28,537 bases of DNA from an uncultured Clostridium sp. (GCA_900555835.1 USMK01000020.1:1-28537), one strand, 5' to 3'; numbered from the stretch's first letter, positions 14,635-23,979 are shown. Translations and numbers: made by a program. The notes: a model not told the origin generated them from the sequence alone.

Positions 14635-16641
14635 ATGGAACAAGGAGAAAATATTTTAGGAAAAGAGAAGATTGGAAAATTGATTAGAAAATTTTCTATC
14701 CCTTGTATTATTTCAATGTTAGTTAATTCCCTATACAATATTGTTGACCAAATATTTATTGGGCAAGATGTTGGATATTTAGGAAATGGTGCTACAAATG
14801 TAGTGTTTCCATTGGTTATGATAGGTTTAGCTTTTTCGCTAATGATAGGTGATGGAGCATCTGCATATTTAAGTTTAAAGTTAGGAGAGAAAAAGAAGAA
14901 AGAGGCAGAGCAAGGCGTTGGTAATGCTATTTTGCTTTGTGCAATTGTTTCAGTTGTATTTTGTGCAATTACCCTTGTGCTTTTACCACAATTTTTAAAT
15001 TTGTTTGGTTGTACAGATAATTTAAAAGATTATGCTATGGCATATGGTAGAATTATTGCAATTGGACTTCCTTTTTCAATTATTGGAACTACATTAAACT
15101 CTATTATTAGAGCTGATGGTAGTCCTAAATATTCTATGATGAGTATGGTAAGTGGAGCTGTGCTTAATACTATTTTAGATGCTATATTTATTTTTGGATT
15201 GCATAAAGGCGTTGAAGGAGCAGCTATTGCAACTGTTATAAGCCAAATATTTACATTTATTTTAAATGTTGCTTATATAAAGAAATTCAAATCAATTAAA
15301 TTAACAAAGGAAAGCTTCAAATTAAAAGGAAGCGTTTGCAGAAAGGTTTCATTACTTGGAGTAAGCAGTTTTATTACTCAAATGAGCTTTGTATTTGTTA
15401 TGACTGCGGAAAATAATCTACTTGGTAAATATGGGGCTGAAAGCGAATATGGTTCAGAAATTCCGATAACAGTTCTAGGAATTGTTATGAAAATTAGTCA
15501 AATATTAAATAGTATAATTATTGGTATTGCTGCTGGAAGCCAACCAATATTAGGTTACAACTATGGTGCTAAGAAATATGACAGAGTAAAACAAACTTTA
15601 AAAATTGTATTGGCTTCAAGTGTTGTAATTAGTACGATTGCATTTATTTTATTCCAAACAATACCAGATAAATTGATTTTAATATTTGGTAGTGGAGATG
15701 AAAACTACATTAAATTTGCTTGTCTAGCATTTAGAACTTATTTATTGTTATGCATTGTTAATGGGGTTCAAATTCCATCAGGAATATTCTTCCAAGCAAT
15801 TGGTCAAAGTATCAAAAGTGCAATATTATCACTTTCAAGACAAATTGTTATACTAATACCTGCAATGTTTATATTAAGCTATATGTTTGGAATTATGGGC
15901 GTACTATATGCAGGACCAGTTGCAGATGCCTTGGCATTTGTACTTGCTTCAATATTCTTATTCAGAGAAGTAAAAGCATTAAAGACAACAGAAAAAGTAA
16001 CAGAGGCAAAAGAAATTAGTGAAGCCAAGAATAATGCGCTTGATAAACAAGTTATTATTACAATTTCAAGAGAATACGGATCAGGTGGAAGATATATTGG
16101 AAAATTAGTTGCTGACAAATTAGGAATAAAATTATATGATAAAGAATTTGTTGAAAAATTAGCAGAAGACACTGGGCTTTCAGCTGAATATATTGAAAAT
16201 AATGAACAAAAAAGAAGTCCACTAGAAATTTTGAATAATGGATATTATTCAGGATTAAATAATTCAGATGAATTATTTATAAAAGAATCTGAACTAATAA
16301 AAGAAGTTACTAATAGAGAATCTTGTGTAATTATTGGTAGATGTGCAGATTTTATCTTAAAGGACAATGACAATGTAGTAAAAGTTTTTGTAAGCAGTAA
16401 TATGAATGATAAAATTCAAAGAACAACAGAGTTTTATGGAATAGAAAAGAATAAAGCTGAAAAAGAAATAAACAGAATAAACAAATTAAGAGCAAGTCAT
16501 TACAAATATTATACAGAAAGAGAGTGGAAAGACATGTCAAATTATGATATTTGTATCAATAGTGACAAAATTGGAATAGAAAATGCAGCAAATTTAATTT
16601 GCAAATTAGCAGAAGAAAAGGAAAAAGTATTAACTAAATAA
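14635..16641 (+). CDS. MATE-family transporter fused to a cytidylate-kinase-like domain
   Basis: I chose the ATG at 14635 because AAAGGAGAG lies about 12 bases upstream; the in-frame ATG at 14611 has no RBS. Residues about 1-450 are a multi-helix MATE efflux transporter (start KIGKLIRKFSIPCIISMLVN, then YNIVDQIFIGQ). After a Lys/Glu/Thr linker, residues about 470-668 form a cytidylate-kinase-like P-loop domain: VIITISREYGSGGRYIGKLV supplies the nucleotide-binding loop, and SCVIIGRCADFIL and YYTEREWKDMSNYD follow. The fusion would place a kinase-like domain on the cytoplasmic side of a drug/sodium antiporter. The substrates of both parts are unknown. The last codons (EEKEKVLTK) are part of a 206-bp sequence repeated at 19725. 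Confidence 0.88.
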   Translation: MEQGENILGKEKIGKLIRKFSIPCIISMLVNSLYNIVDQIFIGQDVGYLGNGATNVVFPLVMIGLAFSLMIGDGASAYLSLKLGEKKKKEAEQGVGNAILLCAIVSVVFCAITLVLLPQFLNLFGCTDNLKDYAMAYGRIIAIGLPFSIIGTTLNSIIRADGSPKYSMMSMVSGAVLNTILDAIFIFGLHKGVEGAAIATVISQIFTFILNVAYIKKFKSIKLTKESFKLKGSVCRKVSLLGVSSFITQMSFVFVMTAENNLLGKYGAESEYGSEIPITVLGIVMKISQILNSIIIGIAAGSQPILGYNYGAKKYDRVKQTLKIVLASSVVISTIAFILFQTIPDKLILIFGSGDENYIKFACLAFRTYLLLCIVNGVQIPSGIFFQAIGQSIKSAILSLSRQIVILIPAMFILSYMFGIMGVLYAGPVADALAFVLASIFLFREVKALKTTEKVTEAKEISEAKNNALDKQVIITISREYGSGGRYIGKLVADKLGIKLYDKEFVEKLAEDTGLSAEYIENNEQKRSPLEILNNGYYSGLNNSDELFIKESELIKEVTNRESCVIIGRCADFILKDNDNVVKVFVSSNMNDKIQRTTEFYGIEKNKAEKEINRINKLRASHYKYYTEREWKDMSNYDICINSDKIGIENAANLICKLAEEKEKVLTK

Positions 16642-16817
16642 TTATAGATACCATATTAACAATTCAAAAAGCAAACAGTTAGTTGATAATTGTTTGCTTT
16701 TGTGATATATAAGAAATAGTATTTGTATATAATAAATATAAATAAATTTTAAAAAATTTACAAAAACTATTATAAAAAATAACAATATGATATAATAATC
16801 AAAAATACACGAAAGGG
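16612..16817 (+). repeat. 206-bp direct repeat, left copy
   Basis: It matches 19725-19930 without gaps and with only about two substitutions (in the terminator region). It includes the last 30 bases of the MATE-kinase gene, a terminator, an extended -10 promoter (TGATATAAT) and the start of an RBS. Confidence 0.92.
16667..16702 (+). terminator. Terminator in left repeat copy
   Basis: AAAAGCAAACAGTT pairs with AATTGTTTGCTTTT (one G-U) around AGTTGAT. Confidence 0.85.
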
Positions 16818-16826
16818 AAAAATGAA

Positions 16827-17015
16827 ATGACAGAAAACGAAATTATAAAAGAAGTTGAAAAAAGAGTAAAAAAGGAATTAGAGGGAAAGGTAGATCCAGA
16901 TATGCTTGGGTATATTAATATTTTCGAAGATAGAAAAAAGAAAATATTAGAGCAAGAATATGGAATTAAGTTTCAAACCATAGTAGAAAAAAATTCTAGT
17001 TGTAGCATTGATTGA
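16827..17015 (+). CDS. Small acidic helical protein, first gene of the repeat-bounded module
   Basis: This is a 62-residue protein, highly charged (ENEIIKEVEKRVKKELEG) and predicted helical. It has no signal peptide and no family I recognise. The start is taken at the ATG after AAAGGG (16813-16818); an ATG at 16822 reads straight into a stop. Its stop codon overlaps the RBS GAGGAGG of the next gene, so translation is coupled. It may be an immunity, antitoxin or chaperone-like partner of the large protein downstream, but that is only position-based. Confidence 0.6.
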   Translation: MTENEIIKEVEKRVKKELEGKVDPDMLGYINIFEDRKKKILEQEYGIKFQTIVEKNSSCSID

Positions 17016-17029
17016 GGAGGAACAAAGAG

Positions 17030-19247
17030 TTGGAGTATGAATCATATAAAAATATAATAAACTTAATAAAACAATATAGATATTCTCGTTTTACTCGGAA
17101 AAATTACAGATGAAGAATTGATAAGATTTTATAGTGCTGATAATATTGAACAGGTTTATAAATATATATCTAAGGATGATGTAGCAATTGCTGAAGAATG
17201 TTTAAATGCAGGAAAAGATGCAGAAAAAGTTTTTTATACTAAAATGCGAGAAAATTATGCCAAAATGCCAGAAGAGGAAATTTCTAAAAAATTAGATGAT
17301 TTTATGGAGATGGGTGTATTTGATAAGAAATTATTTGATGCTTTACCAAATGTACGAATATTACTAGATAAAATAGAAATGGTAAGACCAAACTATCAGG
17401 GGGAATTGCTTTCATTAATAAATAAAGAAAAAGTTTTTCAATATATAAATGAAAATGGAAAATCAAGAGATATTATAATTAAATATGTATCTAAATGTAA
17501 TTCTATTCAGCTATTAGAGGAAACTATGAAATCAATTTCATCTGATTATAATAGAGCTGAAATATTGGTACAAGGCGGAAGCGACATGTTTTTACCATAT
17601 ATTACTGACCAATATTATAGAACTCAAATTGTAAAATCACATTCAGAGTTCGACTTTGACGAACAAGAATTGCTTGATGAAATGAAGGAATATAATTCTC
17701 ATTTAAATTATATAAGAACACTTGACGATGATAAAAGTAGAGCAGAATACATTGCAAAAATTGAAGATAAAGATATTAAGCAATCTCTTTTAACTATAAT
17801 TTCTGAAAAGGAAAGCAGAGACATTGTTATCAATAGTTTTAGTAGATATGTTGATCCTCAAATTGAAAGATTAGATAATTTAGCTCAAACAATGATTAGA
17901 GAATTTTTCGAAGATACTTTAGAAAATGGCTTTACAGATGATAAAAAAGAACGATTAGAAATAGTATTTAAAAGAAGTGATGTAGCTTTTGCAAATTTAG
18001 AGCCCAATACAAATGGAAGTGCAAATCATGTGTTTAAAAATATTGAAATATCAAATGCACACAGAAATAATATTAATAGAAATTTAGGATTTCTAGTTCA
18101 TGAATATTCACATTTGCTATCAATGTATGATTATGCTTATACAAAAAATAGACCAGAGTTTTCAATAGAGGAAGGAATGGCAGATACTTTTGCAGATTCT
18201 GTAATTAATCATTATCTTGAAAGACATAAAAAAATTATATTAGATGGAGAAGAAGTTAGAGTTGATAATCCATATATTACATATAGTGGATATGATTTCG
18301 AAAATGCATGGTCAAGAACAATGCTGGCTGGATTAGAGCCTTCAGGTAAGGACAAAGAAGCAATAGGAGAATATATATTAGGTAGTAAATCAAAATTTAC
18401 AGAAATGGTTTTTGGAAAAGAAATTGCAGAAACAAAAGATAAAACACATTTTGGTATGGTAGAAATTAAAACTGATAGAGAGGAATTGTATTATTCGCCA
18501 GAATTAGACTTTTCTAGCATTGATGAAGAATCAATTTATTATAGAAGGAATTGCATTTTACCATTGTACCAAATACAAAATAAAGTGAAAGGAGAAGCGG
18601 ATGTAGTTGGTATCTTATCGGAGGGAAAATCCTATTGGGCAAGTTATATATCAGACAAATACTTTGATGGAAGGAAGTTTTATGAAATTCAAAAGGAAGA
18701 CTTAAAGAAATTCTTAGAGCTACTTGATTTGCAAATAACGCCAGAAGGGGGTCCTAGTGCAATTTTTAGGATTTCAGAATATAAAAATGAACTAATTAAT
18801 AATTTAACAGAAGAAGAAATAAAGAATTTTTCATCTGAAATTTTAGATGGCATTACTGTATTATGGGGAGATGAAATAAGGCTAGAGGCGGGAGAAAATC
18901 TAGAAAATGTTGCAAGGATTGCTTTTGAAGAAGAAATAAAGAAAGCTAAGAATGGGCAACCATTAGAAGTAACAAAACAAAAAAGAGACAGATTTGTTAA
19001 AAAATACGGAGAAATGTTTGCAGCTAAAAATGAGAGCAACATGTATATACGTGAATATGCGAAAGATTATGATTTTGCATGTCAACAAGCAGAACAAAAA
19101 TACATGGGTGTAACAAGCTATATGGCTAAACAAATAGCAAGAGATGAAGGGGTTGCTTTGGAATATGAAAATGCAGAAGAAGCAATAAATTCATTAATGC
19201 GAACTAAGGATATACAGAAGGAGGACAGACAAAGTGACAGAAGTTAA
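17030..19247 (+). CDS. Large HExxH metallopeptidase-like protein, read through a +1 frameshift near its start
   Basis: The start is TTG at 17030, 9 bases after GAGGAGG. After 22 codons (MEYESYKNIINL...SRFT) comes CGG (17096-17098). A +1 shift gives G-KITDEELIRFYSADNIEQ and an open frame to 19247, total 738 residues. Without the shift, translation stops at 17113. The downstream frame has no RBS of its own near its first possible start (TTG 17118). The motif HEYSH is at residues about 357-361 and EEGMADTFAD at about 380, a zincin HExxH...E arrangement. There is no signal peptide. The N-terminal third is helical with repeat-like segments (RDIIIKYVSKCNSIQLLEE). The substrate and function are unknown. 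The last 14 bases overlap the next gene. Confidence 0.8.
17096..17098 (+). other. +1 frameshift site 4 (ACT CGG A)
   Basis: The site is at codon 23. The upstream part has the RBS and start, while the downstream part is a 700-codon frame without an RBS. The frames differ by +1 exactly at CGG-A. Confidence 0.8.
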
Positions 19248-19698
19248 GAAAAATGAGTACAAAAGAGCATATACAGAATTAAATGAAATATTTAAAATTA
19301 TGTCAAAAAATGAACTAAATAAAATACCGAGCAAATTTATTGCTAATGTACAAAAAGAAATGGATAATGATTATAAATTTGAATTAGATAAAGATAATGA
19401 CTTATTAAACCAGGATTTAATGACAGAAACAAAAGCACTTATAGTTCAAATATATGTAAGATTTCTAGCACCAGAAGGTGAAAATGAATTATGGCAAAAA
19501 TATTATAAGTATTGTATAAATAAAATAGAAAAACAAAAAAGAAATCAATATAATCCTGATAATTTATTTAAAAATGAACAAAAATGGTCTATAGAAGAAC
19601 AAGCACAAACGGAAAATGTTTCTATGGTAAAGGTTGAAAAAGAGACTTTTATAGATAAAATAAAAAAATTCTTTACAAAAATATTAAAAAAACAATGA
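19234..19698 (+). CDS. Uncharacterised helical protein, third gene of the module
   Basis: This is a 154-residue protein starting at GTG inside the end of the previous gene, with AAGGAGG (19218-19224) upstream. It is charged and helical. The C-terminus, DKIKKFFTKILKKQ, is amphipathic and could bind membrane. No family is recognised. The 14-base overlap argues that it is made together with the HExxH protein. After its stop the sequence runs into the right copy of the 206-bp repeat. Confidence 0.65.
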   Translation: MTEVKKNEYKRAYTELNEIFKIMSKNELNKIPSKFIANVQKEMDNDYKFELDKDNDLLNQDLMTETKALIVQIYVRFLAPEGENELWQKYYKYCINKIEKQKRNQYNPDNLFKNEQKWSIEEQAQTENVSMVKVEKETFIDKIKKFFTKILKKQ

Positions 19699-19724
19699 AG
19701 TTGAAAGCAAATATGGTTCAGGTG

Positions 19725-19930
19725 GAAGAAAAGGAAAAAGTATTAACTAAATAATTATAGATACCATATTAACAATTCTAAAAGCAAACAATTAGTTGAT
19801 AATTGTTTGCTTTTGTGATATATAAGAAATAGTATTTGTATATAATAAATATAAATAAATTTTAAAAAATTTACAAAAACTATTATAAAAAATAACAATA
19901 TGATATAATAATCAAAAATACACGAAAGGG
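19725..19930 (+). repeat. 206-bp direct repeat, right copy
   Basis: It sits 3,113 bases from the left copy in the same orientation. Its first bases repeat the end of the MATE-kinase coding region as a non-coding remnant, which shows that the 3' end of that gene was duplicated. It carries its own terminator and the promoter and RBS for the gene at 19939. Confidence 0.92.
19780..19815 (+). terminator. Terminator in right repeat copy
   Basis: AAAAGCAAACAATT pairs with AATTGTTTGCTTTT, a perfect 14 bp. Confidence 0.88.
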
Positions 19931-19938
19931 GAAAAGGA

Positions 19939-21093
19939 ATGAAAAAGAATGAAAATGAACAAATAAAGATAGGTTTAGGAACATTTACTATTATAGTGAT
20001 TGCACTTGTAATATTAGTGGTTACTGTTTGTGGAACTTTATATTTAAGTCATATTGCAAATGTAAATACAGGAAATAATAAAACAAAAAATAATAGACAA
20101 AATACTACAAGTACAGGTATTGTAGGAACTAAAAATACTTTGAATAATAATTTAACAAATGAAACTGTAATAGATGTAAAAAACACATATGCTCTTGCTT
20201 GTAAAAGTGTAATAACAGGAAGCCGATATGATTTGGAAAATTCATTAATAGCAATAGATAAAAATACAGGAGCAGAAACTAAAATTATGAAATTTGGCTC
20301 AGGTGCTTATGATTACGCTGATGGAAAATTGTATTTTTATGAAAACACAGCAAATTCATATCATAGATTTTATGAAACTGATTTAGAACAAAAAGGATTA
20401 GAGCCAAAAGAAATTTACTCTTTTGAGTATAAATTTGGTTCAACAGATAATTTAGAGTACTACAATAATAAATTATATTACACATTTAATGACGAATTAT
20501 TAAGCCTTAATTTAGTAGACAACCAAATTACACATATTGCAAATGTGAAGAATTGTATTTTTGATATAGATAAAAGCACAGGTGTAATTTATTATGTAAA
20601 CGACGAAGAAAATCTAATAGCTATGAATTTGGAAACAAGAGAAGAAAATGTTATTGACAATAATTCAGGAATTATAGAAATCTCTAATAACAGAGTGCTT
20701 TATGTAAAAATGGACAAGAAATCAGAACAAGAATCTGAAACCTGGTATTGGACATATAATATTGATACTAAGGAAAAGCACAAACTTGTAGAATGTTGGG
20801 GCGGAGAAATAGGAAAAACAGAGATTACAAGATACGGAAATTCAGGTTATATGTACTTAAATGGAGAAGGACAACTGGCTATTTTAGAAGATAATGAAAA
20901 TATGAAAAATTTAACAGATGAAGGAAATTTTAGTTCACTTGCAGTTTTACCTAATAATAATATTTTATTAGAAAGAAATGAAACAGAAGAAGACCAGGAT
21001 AACTATAAAACATATATTTATAATATAGATAACAAAACACTTGTATCAACGACAAATAATTATAGATATTCATATGTAAAATATATAAAATAA
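19939..21093 (+). CDS. Membrane-anchored propeller-like protein (DUF5050-like)
   Basis: This is a 384-residue protein with a single N-terminal helix (residues about 13-36) and then a Asn/Thr-rich linker, so it is a signal-anchor protein with an extracytoplasmic body. The body has repeated short beta units of the kind NSLIAIDKNTGAETKIMKFG, GKLYFYENTANSYHRF and NKLYYTFNDELLSLNL, typical of DUF5050/propeller proteins that sense or bind at the surface. The RBS AAAGGGGA and the promoter are supplied by the right repeat copy. The function is not known. Confidence 0.7.
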   Translation: MKKNENEQIKIGLGTFTIIVIALVILVVTVCGTLYLSHIANVNTGNNKTKNNRQNTTSTGIVGTKNTLNNNLTNETVIDVKNTYALACKSVITGSRYDLENSLIAIDKNTGAETKIMKFGSGAYDYADGKLYFYENTANSYHRFYETDLEQKGLEPKEIYSFEYKFGSTDNLEYYNNKLYYTFNDELLSLNLVDNQITHIANVKNCIFDIDKSTGVIYYVNDEENLIAMNLETREENVIDNNSGIIEISNNRVLYVKMDKKSEQESETWYWTYNIDTKEKHKLVECWGGEIGKTEITRYGNSGYMYLNGEGQLAILEDNENMKNLTDEGNFSSLAVLPNNNILLERNETEEDQDNYKTYIYNIDNKTLVSTTNNYRYSYVKYIK

Positions 21094-21127
21094 TTTCAAA
21101 ATATTACATAAAATATTACAATATTGC

Positions 21128-21156
21128 TTGATATTTTAAGAAGATTATTGTATGAT
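21128..21156 (+). promoter_or_regulatory. Promoter for the small membrane / TadZ-like operon
   Basis: TTGATA (21128-21133), a 17-base spacer and TATGAT (21151-21156). A nearby TATAAT is an alternative -10. Confidence 0.55.
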
Positions 21157-21204
21157 ATATAATGTACAAAATAGAGACTAATAAATAAAAAAGGGAGGAA
21201 TAAT

Positions 21205-21633
21205 ATGAAGAAGGTGCTAATAGGCTGCATTATCGTATTTATAATGCTAACAGCAGGAATGTTATGTATACCACAAGATGTATACGCAACAGCCGATAAT
21301 AGTACAAATGCATTAACAACTGAGCAAACATCAGGAGAACTAACGGATATTAAACAACAGGCTGCACAAGAGCTTAAAGATTATACAGAAAGATATGGCT
21401 CAGATACATATGGATTAACTGCATATATACTTAATAAGGTAAGAATATATAGTATACCATTTTGCTTTATTGGAATTGCAATAGGTGCAATATATCAGTA
21501 TGTTATAGGAATAAGAAAATTAGATTTGAGAGACAAAGGCTTTAATTTAGTAATAGCTTTTGTAACAATTCTTATAATTTGCCAAGTATTACCACTTATA
21601 TTTGCAATTGTAGTAAAAGGTTGGAGGGGTTAA
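21205..21633 (+). CDS. Secreted small membrane protein with two helices (TrbC/VirB2-like layout)
   Basis: This is a 142-residue protein preceded by GGGAGGA. The signal peptide is residues about 1-31 (cleavage near VYA-T). A hydrophilic stretch follows, then two hydrophobic helices (about 80-100 and 110-135) separated by the short charged loop RKLDLRDKG. This two-helix layout after a signal peptide is that of TrbC/VirB2 pilin-like subunits, but sequence identity cannot be judged by eye. The next gene, a TadZ/CpaE-like protein, starts 3 bases after the stop, which supports a role in a secretion or pilus-like apparatus. Confidence 0.65.
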   Translation: MKKVLIGCIIVFIMLTAGMLCIPQDVYATADNSTNALTTEQTSGELTDIKQQAAQELKDYTERYGSDTYGLTAYILNKVRIYSIPFCFIGIAIGAIYQYVIGIRKLDLRDKGFNLVIAFVTILIICQVLPLIFAIVVKGWRG

Positions 21634-21636
21634 CGA

Positions 21637-23958
21637 ATGAAGGTTTTATTTGCAGTAAGTAATGAAGGAATTTCAGAAGCTATTGTAAAACAATATCAGA
21701 AAGACTTTAAAGAAATAATATCATATAAAAATGTTTATTACTTTAATGCAATATTAAAAGAAATACAAAAAGACAAATCGTATGATAGAATTGTTATAAG
21801 TGAAGACTTAGAACCATTTGCAAATAATAATTATGATACAATAGATAGATTTTTGTTTGAAAAATTAGATAGTATTAGTGATGAATCTTCAAATGGAGAA
21901 GGAACAGATATTCCAATAATTTTAATTGCAACAGACAGACGTTCAAAAGGAGATAATATTTTATTAAAATTGTTCAGTATAGGAATTTATAATGCTATAC
22001 TTGGAGCAGATAGAAATATAGAAGAAGTTTGTAGATTGATAAATAAACCAAGAACTAAAAAAGATGCAAAGATCTATTACAAAATAGAATCAGAAGATGC
22101 TAGCTATCAAGCTGAAAGTGAAGAAAATGTAAATGAAGTTGAAATACAAAATATTATAACTCATTACAAAAAATTGGGTAAAAATGTCGACAGATATGTA
22201 GACAGCTTTAATAATATTGCATCACAATATACAGACCAACAACTTAAAGTAATAATTAGATTTTTGCCATTAAATGTAAAGGCTGTTCTTGAAGCTGAAT
22301 CTCCAAAATATCAAGAACTAATGACATATAGTGGAAATAAAAAGAAAAAAGCTGTTGGTGTAAATCCACGTTCTGCATATACTCCACTTGATAATATACC
22401 AGACGAAGTTGAAAAGGTAAAAAAAGAAAAAAAGAAAAAAGAACCAAGGGTAAAACCTAAGAAAGAGCCAAAAATATCAGAAGTAAATCTTGACATTTTA
22501 GATAATGCAAAACAAGAAAATAATTCTGGAAAGAACTTTATTGTACCAAATGCTTTTAGTAGCAAAAAAGTTAAAAAAGTTGGAAATGAAATTCCAACAG
22601 TAGAAGAAGCAGTAAAAAATCTTCAAATTTCAAAAGATGAAGAAACAGAAGTCGATTTATTTAACTTAGACGAAGAACCGGAAGGAATTGCTACACCAGA
22701 GCCAGTTGTTGAAGAAACACAAGAAGTAATACCAGAAGTACAAGAGGTTCAAGAAGCTCCTAAAAAAAGAAGAGGAAGACCTAAAAAAGTTCTAACTGAG
22801 GAAGAACAAGCTGAATTAGAAGCTAAAAAAGCAACTCCTAAAAAGAGAGGAAGACCTAAAAAAGTTGTAGAACCAGAGCCAGAAGAAAGCGAACCTGTAA
22901 ATTTATTTGATTTATCTGCTGACGAAGAAGAAGAAAATAATCAGGATGTAGATTTGTTCAATTTAGGAAATGACGAAGAAAAGGAAAACATAATAGATGA
23001 AATCGAAGATATGCACGAATCACAACCAGAACCAGAGCCTGCATATGAACCTATAAATCAAAATACCAATTATATGATGAATCAAAATTTCGGAACACCA
23101 GAAGGACTATCTAATTTGTTAACAAAAGATAGAAAGATTGTGGCATTTGTAGGAGCTCCTAAGAATGGAACATCATTCTTGGTAAATAACTTAGCAGCTT
23201 TATTTTCTGAAAGTGGAATAGATACAGCAATATTAGATTTAACAAAAAATAAAAATTCATATTATATATATACAAAAAATGAAGAAAATCTAAGAAAAAT
23301 TGCATTTGAATGTATGAGAAAATTAAGAAGTGGAGTAGCACAAGGAATTCCTACAAGTAGAACATTAACAGTATATACATCACTTCCAACTAATAGCGAA
23401 GAAGATAATGAAGATGTAGAAACTATTCTACAAACACTAGCATCAAGACATTCGCTTGTTTTAATAGATGCGGATTTTGAAACACCATCAAGATATTTTG
23501 CTGAATCACAAGAAATTTATTTAGTACAAAGTATGGATATATTAACAATTCAACCATTAACAGCATTTTTAAGAGATTTAAAATCTAAAAATTTGTTAAG
23601 CCCAGAAAAGTTAAGAGTAGTTATAAATAAAGAACTAAGAGTAAAAAGCTTAACCCCGAAAGTGTTAATTGGAGGAATGGCATATTATAATGAACCTGCA
23701 ATGACATTTATGACTGAGCTATTTGATAAAGATAAAGTTAAATATTGTACAATACCATTTGAAATGGAAAATTACTCTAAATACCTTGAAACATTAGTAG
23801 ATTGCAATGTTTCAACAAAAGGATATACAAAAGTATTTATGGCAAATTTAAAAGCGTTATCAAATATGGTATATCCATTATTAAATAAAATAAATTATGG
23901 TGCAGTAGAAAATAGTTATGGAAAAGAAAACAAACCTAAAAGAAAATTTGGAATTTAA
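21637..23958 (+). CDS. TadZ/CpaE-like protein with receiver-like domain, two AT-hooks and a degenerate P-loop
   Basis: This is a 773-residue protein. Residues 1-140 look like an atypical receiver domain (MKVLFAVSNEG, DIPIILIATDRR, GIYNAILGADRN). Residues about 230-470 are a charged, disordered linker with two AT-hook motifs, KRRGRPKK and KKRGRPKK, and acidic NLFDL/DLFNL repeats. Residues about 490-760 are a MinD/ParA-type fold: IVAFVGAPKNGTSFLVNNLA in place of Walker A, and LVLIDADFETPS as Walker B-like. The Walker A lysine before T/S is missing (GAPKNGTS), so ATP hydrolysis is doubtful. The receiver plus MinD-like order is that of CpaE/TadZ, which position pilus machines at the cell pole. 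No Tad ATPase is in the window. Confidence 0.72.
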   Translation: MKVLFAVSNEGISEAIVKQYQKDFKEIISYKNVYYFNAILKEIQKDKSYDRIVISEDLEPFANNNYDTIDRFLFEKLDSISDESSNGEGTDIPIILIATDRRSKGDNILLKLFSIGIYNAILGADRNIEEVCRLINKPRTKKDAKIYYKIESEDASYQAESEENVNEVEIQNIITHYKKLGKNVDRYVDSFNNIASQYTDQQLKVIIRFLPLNVKAVLEAESPKYQELMTYSGNKKKKAVGVNPRSAYTPLDNIPDEVEKVKKEKKKKEPRVKPKKEPKISEVNLDILDNAKQENNSGKNFIVPNAFSSKKVKKVGNEIPTVEEAVKNLQISKDEETEVDLFNLDEEPEGIATPEPVVEETQEVIPEVQEVQEAPKKRRGRPKKVLTEEEQAELEAKKATPKKRGRPKKVVEPEPEESEPVNLFDLSADEEEENNQDVDLFNLGNDEEKENIIDEIEDMHESQPEPEPAYEPINQNTNYMMNQNFGTPEGLSNLLTKDRKIVAFVGAPKNGTSFLVNNLAALFSESGIDTAILDLTKNKNSYYIYTKNEENLRKIAFECMRKLRSGVAQGIPTSRTLTVYTSLPTNSEEDNEDVETILQTLASRHSLVLIDADFETPSRYFAESQEIYLVQSMDILTIQPLTAFLRDLKSKNLLSPEKLRVVINKELRVKSLTPKVLIGGMAYYNEPAMTFMTELFDKDKVKYCTIPFEMENYSKYLETLVDCNVSTKGYTKVFMANLKALSNMVYPLLNKINYGAVENSYGKENKPKRKFGI

Positions 23959-23979
23959 AGATAGTAAGAGGTGAAAAAA

